Origin: Avidesulfovibrio sp964369685
Lineage (GTDB): Bacteria > Desulfobacterota > Desulfovibrionia > Desulfovibrionales > Desulfovibrionaceae
Length of the DNA stretch: 13,460 nucleotides
Assembly: GCA_964369685.1 (NCBI GenBank)
Contig: CAYJFB010000037.1
Span: 1-13,460, forward strand
Direction of reading: 5' to 3'
Shown: positions 1 to 6,089 of the stretch, piece by piece
How positions within the stretch are numbered: position 1 is the stretch's first letter
Layout of the letters: every line of letters starts with the position of its first letter
Translations under genes and position numbers: made by a program
The notes under the pieces: generated by a model
Told to the model about the DNA's origin: nothing
Seen by the model: the letters and a program-made list of their open reading frames with translations, nothing else
The model's database searches: none

Positions 1-77
<77 letters not shown>

Positions 78-82
78 GCGCA

Positions 83-158
83 TGGTGGGCAGTACAGGAC
101 TTGAACCTGTGACCCCCGCCGTGTGAAGGCGATGCTCTACCAACTGAGCCAACTGCCC
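83..158 (-). tRNA. tRNA-Val (anticodon CAC)
   Basis: The minus strand gives a full 76-nt cloverleaf. The acceptor stem GGGCAGT pairs with ACTGCCC, followed by discriminator A and encoded CCA. The D arm GCTC/GAGC, the anticodon stem TCGCC/GGCGG (one T-G pair), the loop TTCACAC and the T arm ACAGG/CCTGT all pair. The anticodon is CAC, which decodes GUG valine codons. It is the first gene of the leftward tRNA operon; its 5' end is about 15 nt downstream of the -10 hexamer at 173-178. Confidence 0.97.
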
Positions 159-172
159 ATGCGACAGAAGAG

Positions 173-215
173 TTTCTACGTCCTTTGTAAAAACTTGTCA
201 AGCTTTTTTATAAAA
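173..215 (-). promoter_or_regulatory. Promoter of the tRNA-Val/tRNA-Asp operon
   Basis: On the minus strand a perfect -35 TTGACA (196-201) is followed after exactly 17 bases by TAGAAA (173-178), which matches 4 of 6 positions of the -10 consensus. Just upstream of the -35 is an A/T tract, TTTTATAAAAAAG (about 203-215), resembling an UP element. Transcription would start about 7-8 nt before the mature tRNA-Val 5' end. A nearly identical upstream module recurs at the right edge of the window. The motifs are seen directly; activity is inferred. Confidence 0.78.
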
Positions 216-272
216 TATTCTTCTGAATAAATAAAGAGCAAATCATGCCAACTTGAATCAATTTTTTCATCC

Positions 273-295
273 CAATGAGTTTTCACCACTCATTG
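273..295. repeat. Inverted repeat, 8-bp stem and 7-nt loop
   Basis: CAATGAGT (273-280) and ACTCATTG (288-295) are perfect reverse complements separated by seven bases. There is no T-run after the stem on either strand, so it does not look like a rho-independent terminator. It overlaps the palindrome CATTGCAATG at 291-300. It could be a protein-binding dyad or part of a structured RNA; its function is unknown. Confidence 0.6.
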
Positions 296-300
296 CAATG

Positions 301-350
301 AAAGTATATTTCTTATCTGTTTTTTACTGTATTTTCTTAAAATATACTTT
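301..350. repeat. Inverted repeat, 11-bp arms
   Basis: AAAGTATATTT (301-311) is the exact reverse complement of AAATATACTTT (340-350), with a 28-base pyrimidine-rich spacer. The arms are purely A/T apart from one G/C pair. It begins five bases after the previous dyad ends. Function unknown. Confidence 0.6.
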
Positions 351-356
351 ATCAAT

Positions 357-396
357 GCTTATTCAAAAAGCACTGGGCTTATTCAAAAAGACTGGG
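357..396. repeat. Short tandem duplication of about 20 bp
   Basis: Two adjacent copies of GCTTATTCAAAAAG followed by (C)ACTGG occupy 357-376 and 377-396. The second copy lacks one C. This looks like a recent slippage or duplication event in non-coding DNA. Confidence 0.85.
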
Positions 397-512
397 ATAA
401 CAGAAGCAAGACGTACCCGTTCGATGTATTTAATAATTTGTACATTACAAACAGAGAATATGCATTGACCATAATGGAAATCTATGTGATGAATAGAAAT
501 AAGAATTGTATG

Positions 513-574
513 ATGGATATGTGAAACGGTTTTAATCTCTGTCTATTGGCAAAAAAACATCTTTCAATATCCAT
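513..574. repeat. Inverted repeat, 8-bp arms with long loop
   Basis: ATGGATAT (513-520) and ATATCCAT (567-574) are perfect reverse complements with 46 bases between them; two further G-T pairs could extend the outer end. It sits about 115 bases upstream of the glycosylase start, so it could lie in that gene's leader. Chance occurrence is possible in AT-rich DNA. Confidence 0.35.
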
Positions 575-688
575 TGGCATTTTCTTTTCTTATTGCTTTG
601 TTTCTTTTCCCTTCAAATGCACGTACATCTTTTCCGGGTAAAAAGACGTAGGTTCTGCCATAATTCACCACAACACAGCAGAAGCACT

Positions 689-1495
689 ATGACAAAATCA
701 TTTTCCTATGCAGGGGAACGTCTTCAGGAAATTTATGAAATCCTGTTGAGTACCATGGGACCCAGTTCTTGGTGGCCTGCCTATTCGCCGCTTGAAGTGG
801 TTCTTGGGGCTGTACTTACACAAAATACGCAGTGGGGGAATGTCGAAAAAGCTCTCGGAAATCTTCAACAACACGGAATCTTACAGATTACCGCAAAAAA
901 CAATACCGTTGCAGAAATGGTGACTCGCACCGATCTGCAAAGCGGACAACGTTTACTGGACATGCCCTTTGACGAGCTTGCAGAGTTATTGCGTCCTGTT
1001 GGTTTTTTTAAACTTAAAACAACACGTTTGCGGTGTGTTCTTGAGTATTTTCAAAACCGTTGTGATTTTGATTTGCAAAAATTGGCCGATGACACCTCCG
1101 TTGACACTGAGGATTTGCGCGAAGAATTGCTGAGTCTCAACGGTGTCGGCCCTGAAACGGCCGATTCTATTTTGCTTTATGCATTACAACGTCCGTCGTT
1201 TGTGGTTGATGCCTATACCATACGTCTATTGGGACGACACGCATTGTTGCCGGAAGCTGCCAACTATGAAAGAGTTCGCGCTATGTTTATGTATCACTTG
1301 CCGCAAGATACACAGCTATACAACGAGTATCACGCGCTCATTGTGCGTGTTTGTAAACAATTTTGTACAGCAAAGCGTCCCGCATGTATGTATTGTCCTT
1401 TGGGGGTTTCAAACTTGACATCTGTGTTTCCTCCTGTAGATGAATTGTTGCCGACATCAATTGAAAGTCTTTTCGGTTTCCCAAGTTTTGGTTGA
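689..1495 (+). CDS. MagIII/endonuclease III-like DNA glycosylase
   Basis: This is a base-excision repair glycosylase of the HhH-GPD superfamily. It would cut the N-glycosidic bond of damaged bases, probably alkylated purines if it acts like Helicobacter MagIII. The 268-residue protein shows WWPAYSPLEVVLGAVLTQNTQW (28-49, cited by position), a helix-hairpin-helix hairpin around GVGPETADS (152-160) and the catalytic Asp D174 in FVVDAYT. The lyase Lys of endonuclease III is replaced by E156, 18 residues before D174, the same spacing as in the E. coli enzyme, so it should be a monofunctional glycosylase. Cysteines C226, C233 and C236 keep the C-x6-C-x2-C part of the 4Fe-4S loop, but the fourth is absent (N242); C222 is extra. 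I chose ATG 689; upstream in-frame codons reach a TTG at 593 but add an unconvincing basic leader. The ribosome binding site is weak. It could equally be annotated as an endonuclease III domain protein. Confidence 0.88.
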   Translation: MTKSFSYAGERLQEIYEILLSTMGPSSWWPAYSPLEVVLGAVLTQNTQWGNVEKALGNLQQHGILQITAKNNTVAEMVTRTDLQSGQRLLDMPFDELAELLRPVGFFKLKTTRLRCVLEYFQNRCDFDLQKLADDTSVDTEDLREELLSLNGVGPETADSILLYALQRPSFVVDAYTIRLLGRHALLPEAANYERVRAMFMYHLPQDTQLYNEYHALIVRVCKQFCTAKRPACMYCPLGVSNLTSVFPPVDELLPTSIESLFGFPSFG

Positions 1496-1599
1496 GTGCG
1501 ATTGCGTATGAACGCTCCGCGGTTGCGTTTACACGTTGTTTGAGGCAAACTCGGTAAAGACACAAAGACATCATCAACACCTGTTTTTTTGAGGATTGT

Positions 1600-2241
1600 A
1601 TGCGTAAAGCTTCATTTAGTTTGGCTCCGGAAGGTTTGCCTGTTATTTTTTTGGTCAGCTTGGTTACTTTAACGTTTGCTGCATTGCGTTCTTGGCCGTT
1701 AGCGCTTCTTGGGCTTGTTGTAACGTGGTTTTGTTTGCATTTTTTTCGTGATCCGGAACGTGTGGTGCCTACCGAACCTCACATCGCAGTCAGTCCTGCC
1801 GATGGCAAAGTTATCCGTATAGAAAAAAAAATTTGCCCCATCAGTGGCAATGAACGCACATGCATCAGTATTTTTATGAATGTTTTTAATGTTCATGTGA
1901 ACAGAATGCCTGTTAGCGGAACAATCACAAACATCAACTATTACCCGGGTGCTTTTTTGAATGCTGCACTGGATAAAGCCTCGACAGATAACGAACGTTG
2001 CGCCTATCTTTTACAAGATGACGATAACGAAACCTGGACAATGGTACAAATAGCCGGACTCATTGCCAGACGTATTGTTTGTCGTATTGACGAGGGTGAT
2101 GTCTTGGCACGCGGTGAACGCTTTGGCATGATTCGTTTTGGCTCACGGGTTGATCTCTATCTTCCTGAACGCTACATTCCTACTGTGACGTTGGGAGAGG
2201 CTGTTTACTCCGGTGAATCTGTCCTTGCTCGTAAACTGTAA
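1600..2241 (+). CDS. psd: Phosphatidylserine decarboxylase, short (PSD-A) form
   Basis: This inner-membrane enzyme decarboxylates phosphatidylserine to phosphatidylethanolamine, the last step of that pathway. The 213-residue product is the short form of the family. A hydrophobic N-terminal segment (about 13-47) is followed by the hallmark FFRDPER (48-54), SPADGK (65-70) with the likely catalytic D68, and HVNRMP (99-104) with the likely catalytic H99. RFGSR (179-183) follows, where self-cleavage between G181 and S182 should create the pyruvoyl group and a 32-residue alpha chain. GAGG at 1591-1594 is a good ribosome binding site for ATG 1600. It lies 40 bases upstream of pssA and both starts are preceded by the same TTTTTTGAGG string, which fits one operon making phosphatidylethanolamine. 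The motifs are direct; the catalytic residue roles are by family analogy. Confidence 0.96.
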   Translation: MRKASFSLAPEGLPVIFLVSLVTLTFAALRSWPLALLGLVVTWFCLHFFRDPERVVPTEPHIAVSPADGKVIRIEKKICPISGNERTCISIFMNVFNVHVNRMPVSGTITNINYYPGAFLNAALDKASTDNERCAYLLQDDDNETWTMVQIAGLIARRIVCRIDEGDVLARGERFGMIRFGSRVDLYLPERYIPTVTLGEAVYSGESVLARKL

Positions 2242-2281
2242 ATAACCTGTTTGTCGTATCGACACATTTTTTGAGGTTCTT

Positions 2282-3058
2282 ATGTCGGATGAACAACTCC
2301 ACACTGCGGCTCCCAAAACACCTGCCAGGGGTGTATATATTTTACCAAACTTGTTTACGGCTGCAAGCCTGTTTACGGCTTTTTTGAGTCTTTTGTTGGC
2401 TCATGGCGGTAAAATGGAATCTGCGGCACTGGCTATATTATTTAGTGCTTTGATGGATGGTTTGGACGGTAAAGTGGCACGCTTGACCAATACAGCCAGT
2501 GAGTTTGGTGTTCAATTTGATTCGTTGGCTGATCTTGTGGCTTTTGGTGTTGCGCCCGCTTTTTTATTGTGGGTGTGGATATTAAACGATTTTGGACGCT
2601 TTGGTACGGGCATTTGTTTTTTATTTGTTGCTTGTGCGGCGTTGCGTTTGGCACGATTTAATGTGTCAACGGCAGTGACAAATAAGAAATTTTTCATTGG
2701 TTTGCCGAGCCCTGCAGGCGGTTGTTCGTTAGCTTTGTTGGTGCTTTTTACACCGCATATTCCAACATGGTTACTTGGTGTTTGGCCATATTTTGTCTTG
2801 ACAGCGTGCTTGTCGGTGGCGTTGCTGATGGTGAGTCGAGTGCGTTATTTTTCTTTTAAAGAATATGGGTGGGTGAAAACGCACCCTTTTAAGACTATTG
2901 TGGTTTCTTTGTTGCTTTTTGTGCTCATCATTTCTGCACCGCGAGCCATGGGTTTTCTTCTTTGCTTGTTTTATCTTTTGGCAGGACTCATTTATAGTTT
3001 TGTTTTGCTCCCACAACGCAACCGTCAACTCATCAATAGCATTAATCAAAATTTATAA
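2282..3058 (+). CDS. pssA: CDP-diacylglycerol--serine O-phosphatidyltransferase
   Basis: This membrane enzyme makes phosphatidylserine from CDP-diacylglycerol and serine, supplying the substrate of the neighbouring psd product. The 258-residue protein carries the complete CDP-alcohol phosphotransferase signature D-x2-D-G-x2-A-R-x8-G-x3-D-x3-D, with D59, D62, D80 and D84 as the metal and substrate residues. Around it lie about seven or eight hydrophobic segments, from roughly 24-40 to 220-245. The N-terminal PNLFTAASLFTAF is typical of the Bacillus/Helicobacter-type PssA rather than the E. coli phospholipase D-like one. A GAGG ribosome binding site sits about 7 bases before ATG 2282. The gene follows psd after 40 bases with no terminator visible. 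Confidence 0.95.
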   Translation: MSDEQLHTAAPKTPARGVYILPNLFTAASLFTAFLSLLLAHGGKMESAALAILFSALMDGLDGKVARLTNTASEFGVQFDSLADLVAFGVAPAFLLWVWILNDFGRFGTGICFLFVACAALRLARFNVSTAVTNKKFFIGLPSPAGGCSLALLVLFTPHIPTWLLGVWPYFVLTACLSVALLMVSRVRYFSFKEYGWVKTHPFKTIVVSLLLFVLIISAPRAMGFLLCLFYLLAGLIYSFVLLPQRNRQLINSINQNL

Positions 3059-3086
3059 ATGGTTTTTTGGGAGCCTCGACAGGTTT

Positions 3087-3098
3087 CAAAACGTTTTG
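3087..3098. repeat. 12-bp perfect palindrome upstream of nnr
   Basis: CAAAACGTTTTG in the 99-base gap between pssA and nnr is a perfect palindrome about 60 bases before the nnr start. It could be an operator-like site or chance. I see no recognisable promoter hexamers flanking it. Confidence 0.35.
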
Positions 3099-3157
3099 CT
3101 GTTCTCAAAAAAAGATAAAAACGGCAAAACGATGCACAACGCAACAGTGAGTGGCCT

Positions 3158-4756
3158 ATGTTTATTCCGCTTCCACTACCGAGTGAGATGGCTCAGTGGG
3201 ATGCCGAAGCTGTAAAGCTTGGTATTCCTGTCAATATACTTATGGAAAATGCCGCACGCGAAACCTTGCATTCCGTGCGTGAGCATCTTGATTTGACTGC
3301 GGAAGAGGTGTTTTTCGGACAACGATGTCTTGTCTTTATGGGAGGAGGCAATAACGGCGGAGACGCGGTGTGTCTTGCGCGTCATCTCTATGATCTTGGC
3401 GCAGATGTTCTTGTGGTGCACACGCGTCCGCTCTCTAAGCTACACGGTGCGGCTGCGTGTCACACGCGACTTGCAAAGCGTTGCGGTGTTGCTTTTGTCA
3501 CGGCGCAAAGCATGAAAACGTGTGCCTCTGCCGTCTTGCATCACCCGCATATTGTTATAGATGGTTTGCTTGGAACCGGTTTTTCCGGGAATGTGCGTGA
3601 GCATGAGTTGCAGGTGATTCGACAAATCAACGATATGCACGAGCGCGCGTTGATTGTGGCTTTGGATGTCCCTTCGGGATTGTGCGCACGAACAGGTGCG
3701 GCGCGTCCTGAGGCTGTGTGTGCACATTTGACCGTTGCGTTTGAAGCCGCCAAGCCGGGATTGGTTTTGCCTGTTGCCAAACGTTATGTCGGACAACTTC
3801 GGGTGCGGCCAATTGGTATTCCCCGATGCATTCGTGATGCCTATCCGCCTTCGTATCAGCTTGTGGATGCACGTTTTGCAATGAAATTGCCGTCAGTCGT
3901 TGATTGTGCACACAAGGGGTCTTCGGGGCATGTACTTACTGTTGCCGGTTCAGAAGCGTATGCAGGTGCTGCACATTTGGCTGTGCGTGGGGCGTTACGT
4001 GCGGGAGCGGGGCAAGTGACGCTTGCCGCACCACAGGATGTGGCTGAACAAGCTCGTTGTGCGTTACCCGATATGATTCTTTTGCCCCTTGTCGATCCGG
4101 AAACAGGCACAAAACATGCTTGGACCCCGGATATGGCGGATGTTTTGCGTCCGTATTTGGCTACGTTTCGTAGCATTGTGCTTGGGCCCGGATTAGGTCG
4201 TGACGTAGAGACACAACTGTTTGTAGAGCGTTTTTTGAGTTTTTCAGAACGTCCTTCAACGGTTATTGATGCCGATGCTTTGTATGCATTGGCACAACCC
4301 GATACCTCTGGGCAGCCGTCACGCCTGCATCTTGTTCGCCCCGATGATATTCTTACGCCGCACCCGGGCGAAGCCGCAACCCTACTGGGTTGTCCGACTC
4401 GTGATGTGACAAAAGATCGCTTTGAAGCGTTGTATGCACTCATGGGGCTTGCTTCCTGTGTTTGGTTGCTCAAAGGCTCGGGCACACTCATTGGGCAACA
4501 GGCACAAAACACTGCGTGCACGCATCCCATAGGTATTTCACCGATTCATGCGCCGAATTTGGCTGTCGGCGGTTCAGGGGATGTTCTTGCAGGGTGTATG
4601 GGGGCGTTTTTATCTCAAGGATTGTCGGCTTTTGATGCCGCCTGTGCCGCTGTAGACAGACATACACGAGCAGGTCTTGCGCTTGCAGAGTCGTTCCCTT
4701 CGCGAGGCAACCTTGCCTCTGATATTGCGGAAATGTTGCCTTTTGTGCATACATAA
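3158..4756 (+). CDS. nnr: Bifunctional NAD(P)H-hydrate epimerase / ADP-dependent NAD(P)H-hydrate dehydratase
   Basis: This cytoplasmic enzyme repairs NADHX and NADPHX, the hydrated forms of NAD(P)H. The N-terminal YjeF domain epimerises R to S forms and the C-terminal ribokinase-like domain dehydrates the S form at the expense of ADP (ATP in some organisms). The 532-residue protein has the epimerase motifs GGGNNGGDA (62-70), DGLLGTGFSG (135-144) and DVPSGL (170-175). The dehydratase motifs follow: KGSSGHVL (253-260), GPGLG (343-347), DADAL (371-375), LTPHPGE (399-405), KGSGT (439-443) and GGSGDVLAG (471-479), with D475 the likely catalytic base. Both halves appear intact. ATG 3158 has only a weak GAG upstream, so translation initiation may be modest. 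It follows pssA after 99 bases; no functional link is evident. Older annotations call it YjeF or carbohydrate kinase. Confidence 0.95.
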   Translation: MFIPLPLPSEMAQWDAEAVKLGIPVNILMENAARETLHSVREHLDLTAEEVFFGQRCLVFMGGGNNGGDAVCLARHLYDLGADVLVVHTRPLSKLHGAAACHTRLAKRCGVAFVTAQSMKTCASAVLHHPHIVIDGLLGTGFSGNVREHELQVIRQINDMHERALIVALDVPSGLCARTGAARPEAVCAHLTVAFEAAKPGLVLPVAKRYVGQLRVRPIGIPRCIRDAYPPSYQLVDARFAMKLPSVVDCAHKGSSGHVLTVAGSEAYAGAAHLAVRGALRAGAGQVTLAAPQDVAEQARCALPDMILLPLVDPETGTKHAWTPDMADVLRPYLATFRSIVLGPGLGRDVETQLFVERFLSFSERPSTVIDADALYALAQPDTSGQPSRLHLVRPDDILTPHPGEAATLLGCPTRDVTKDRFEALYALMGLASCVWLLKGSGTLIGQQAQNTACTHPIGISPIHAPNLAVGGSGDVLAGCMGAFLSQGLSAFDAACAAVDRHTRAGLALAESFPSRGNLASDIAEMLPFVHT

Positions 4757-4786
4757 TCATAAAAGTAAAAATATTTTTATAAAAAT

Positions 4787-4841
4787 GTCTCAAAAAAGCG
4801 AATTGTTGAGAAATTTTAACATAAAAAACTTGAGACTTTTT
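4787..4841 (+). terminator. Possible terminator downstream of nnr
   Basis: GTCTCAA (4787-4793) pairs with TTGAGAC (4830-4836), and a run TTTTTCT follows. The 36-base loop is longer than usual. An inner TTGAG at 4806-4810 can alternatively pair with CTCAA at 4789-4793, so two mutually exclusive hairpins are possible. A separate AT-only palindrome, TAAAAATATTTTTA, precedes it at 4766-4779. The rest of the 237-base gap holds the -10 element listed next and no gene I can support. Confidence 0.35.
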
Positions 4842-4925
4842 CTAAAGTATGGCATTGTCACATCAATATGTACGCAATGAAGACTGTGTGCACGTATAAA
4901 ACACAGCGGCTTATTGTTTATATAC

Positions 4926-4931
4926 TATAAT
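4926..4931 (+). promoter_or_regulatory. Possible -10 element for the 4994 gene
   Basis: A perfect TATAAT lies 63 bases before the ATG at 4994. At 16-18 bases upstream there is no good TTGACA match, so the promoter would be weak, activator-dependent or fortuitous. Its presence between the possible nnr terminator and an isolated gene makes it plausible. Confidence 0.4.
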
Positions 4932-4993
4932 AGTGTCAATGGAAGCGTTTTTACAGCGTCTCGCCGCCGGGTTTGTTTTTTTAGGAGTGAGAT

Positions 4994-5416
4994 ATGCCTC
5001 AAGTTGCAGCCCGTATCACCGAACAACAAGAGCGGTGGTTAAAAGATTATTTTCGTACAAAGAGCGCCGGAGCCGAATTCATTCTGCCATGGGCAGTAGA
5101 CACATTTTTTCGTGCGGTCAATACGATTAAAGGTCTTTTTAGTAGCGCAGAGTTGAAAACAATCATTGAAGCATACCGTGAAACCCGAGTGCAACCCGAT
5201 CACACTCGGCTTTCATATTTGATGCTACAGGTGCTCAATGCGTGTGATACTTCAGGCTTGCATTTACGAAATGGGGTGAGTCGCTCCAGCCTTGAAGCAA
5301 AAATGCGACAATTGGACGACACGCAAGCAACGGCATTGATGGTTTGGGCAGCGGCTTTTTGGGTTAGTCGCAATTGCTCTGCAGAGAGTCTTGATGAATA
5401 TATAAAAACATATTGA
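4994..5416 (+). CDS. Uncharacterised 140-residue protein, possible ribbon-helix-helix N-terminus
   Basis: I do not recognise a named family with certainty. A strong AGGAG (4983-4987) lies six bases before ATG 4994, and the gene is isolated between gaps of 237 and 340 bases, so it is probably monocistronic. The N-terminus has a short strand (VAARIT, 4-9), a helix (about 10-20) and then TKSAGAEFILPWAVDTFF (22-39) as a second helix, an order resembling ribbon-helix-helix DNA-binding proteins. The remainder is mostly helical with a Trp-rich segment (ALMVWAAAFWVSR, about 113-125). There is no signal peptide or membrane segment. I have an unverified impression of similar hypothetical proteins in Desulfovibrio. 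DNA binding is inference only; the reading frame itself is well supported. Confidence 0.78.
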   Translation: MPQVAARITEQQERWLKDYFRTKSAGAEFILPWAVDTFFRAVNTIKGLFSSAELKTIIEAYRETRVQPDHTRLSYLMLQVLNACDTSGLHLRNGVSRSSLEAKMRQLDDTQATALMVWAAAFWVSRNCSAESLDEYIKTY

Positions 5417-5586
5417 TAAGATATGCAGAATGTGTTCTTTTTTCTTTTGGAAACATCTATACTGCATGAGCGTTGGGTGTTGTTACGAATAAGAGAAAAA
5501 TTGGGCCGATTTGGTGTGTTTTTTAGGGTTTTAGATCCTCTTTTTTGATGTGTTAAGAGCCGTTACAAGCAAAAATTTGATTCAGA

Positions 5587-5627
5587 AAAACCTTCAAGGA
5601 TACGTTCCGCGAGGGCTTTCTTTTTTT
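5587..5627 (+). terminator. Probable rho-independent terminator
   Basis: AAAACCTTC (5587-5595) pairs with GAGGGCTTT (5611-5619) with one mismatch and one G-U pair. An inner GGA/TCC pairing (5598-5600 with 5606-5608) closes a five-base loop. A run CTTTTTTT follows at 5620-5627. It would end transcripts from the 4994 gene, or a small RNA from within this gap. Confidence 0.5.
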
Positions 5628-5673
5628 AGAGCACAATACCAGTTTGATTTTTTGTAATTATATGTAATAGTTA

Positions 5674-5734
5674 TTTGTTTTTTTGAAGAAACAAACTCTT
5701 TGGACAGCTTGAACTGCACATGTGAACAGTACAA
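5674..5734 (+). repeat. Two successive dyads in the yhdT-panF leader
   Basis: TTTGTTT (5674-5680) pairs with AAACAAA (5689-5695) around an eight-base loop. TTGAACTG (5709-5716) pairs with CAGTACAA (5727-5734) except for one A-A mismatch, and its loop contains the palindrome CACATGTG (5717-5724). They end 14 bases before the ribosome binding site at 5748-5753. They may be RNA structures or an operator; I match them to no known riboswitch. Confidence 0.4.
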
Positions 5735-5756
5735 AGTTTTTATAAAAGGGAGGCGT

Positions 5757-6089
5757 ATGATTTCACGATATAAACAGGCAAATAAAGAAGCGCTCATAAC
5801 TTTGGGATTATATCTTTTTTTCTTTCTATGGTGGACGATTTTTGCTTTTGGTTTTGGTAGTGATAATCCTGAAACATATACATTTATTTTGGGATTGCCT
5901 GCATGGTTTTTTTATAGTTGTCTTGTTGGTTATCCTGTGATTACGTTGTTGCTTTGGTTTGTTTTACGGCATTATTTTATTGAAATGCCTTTGGACTCCA
6001 CACCGACGGAACATGGTGTCAGTAAAGACAATACAGCTCGAAAAGACAATACAGATCAAATTGTATCGCCTGCCGATGAGGTGTTGTGA
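5757..6089 (+). CDS. yhdT: YhdT family small membrane protein (DUF997)
   Basis: This 110-residue inner-membrane protein belongs to the family that accompanies the pantothenate symporter PanF in many proteobacteria; its biochemical role is not established. The N-terminus RYKQANKEALITLGLY followed by a Trp-rich first membrane segment (about 14-34) and a second one (about 47-70) is typical. The hydrophilic tail (75-110) makes it longer than E. coli YhdT (about 80 residues) and contains a six-codon duplication, KDNTAR/KDNTDQ. I place the start at ATG 5757, preceded by GGGAGG at 5748-5753. That spacing of three bases is short, but the upstream in-frame start at 5700 would add a non-conserved leader. 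Its TGA overlaps the panF ATG by one base, so the two are translationally coupled. Confidence 0.88.
   Translation: MISRYKQANKEALITLGLYLFFFLWWTIFAFGFGSDNPETYTFILGLPAWFFYSCLVGYPVITLLLWFVLRHYFIEMPLDSTPTEHGVSKDNTARKDNTDQIVSPADEVL

Larger units (their letters stand above)
202..688. other. Gene-free interval between the tRNA operon and the glycosylase gene
   Basis: I recognise no gene here. The longest open stretch (253-468, TTG start, no ribosome binding site) is AT-rich and encodes nothing familiar. The interval contains several dyads and one tandem duplication, listed separately, and the palindrome CATTGCAATG at 291-300. A TTGACC hexamer at 465-470 (5 of 6 of a -35) could belong to the promoter of the glycosylase gene, but no convincing -10 follows at proper spacing. 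The heptamer ATTGGCA occurs at 544-550 and again at 573-579. Confidence 0.6.
5417..5756. other. 340-base intergenic region before yhdT-panF
   Basis: No protein gene is supported here. A TATACT hexamer at 5458-5463 matches 5 of 6 of a -10 element but has only TTCTTT at -35. A terminator-like structure lies at 5587-5627, so a transcript of roughly 150 bases could be bounded by the two. The right part holds two dyads in the leader of the yhdT-panF operon (5674-5734). TTGATT at 5644-5649 and TAATAG at 5665-5670 resemble promoter hexamers but are only 15 bases apart. Confidence 0.45.

Noticed and set aside
253..468. 71-codon open frame in the left gap
   Set aside because: It starts at TTG with no ribosome binding site, is AT-rich, runs across the tandem duplication and an inverted repeat, and resembles nothing I know.
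355..525. Minus-strand open stretch of about 57 codons in the left gap
   Set aside because: It looked protein-like near its end, but has no clear start or ribosome binding site and no family resemblance, so a gene remnant cannot be supported.
593..688. Upstream extension of the glycosylase frame to TTG 593 or ATG 617
   Set aside because: The added residues are basic and irregular with no family similarity and no ribosome binding site; similarity begins after ATG 689.
1511..1550. Small hairpins (AACGC/GCGTT and GTTTG/CAAAC) after the glycosylase gene
   Set aside because: Five-base stems without a T-run are too weak to call a terminator.
3856..4530. 224-codon open frame on the minus strand
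   Set aside because: It lies wholly inside nnr, whose plus-strand product has all expected motifs; the minus-strand translation is Ser/Ala/Pro-rich and meaningless.
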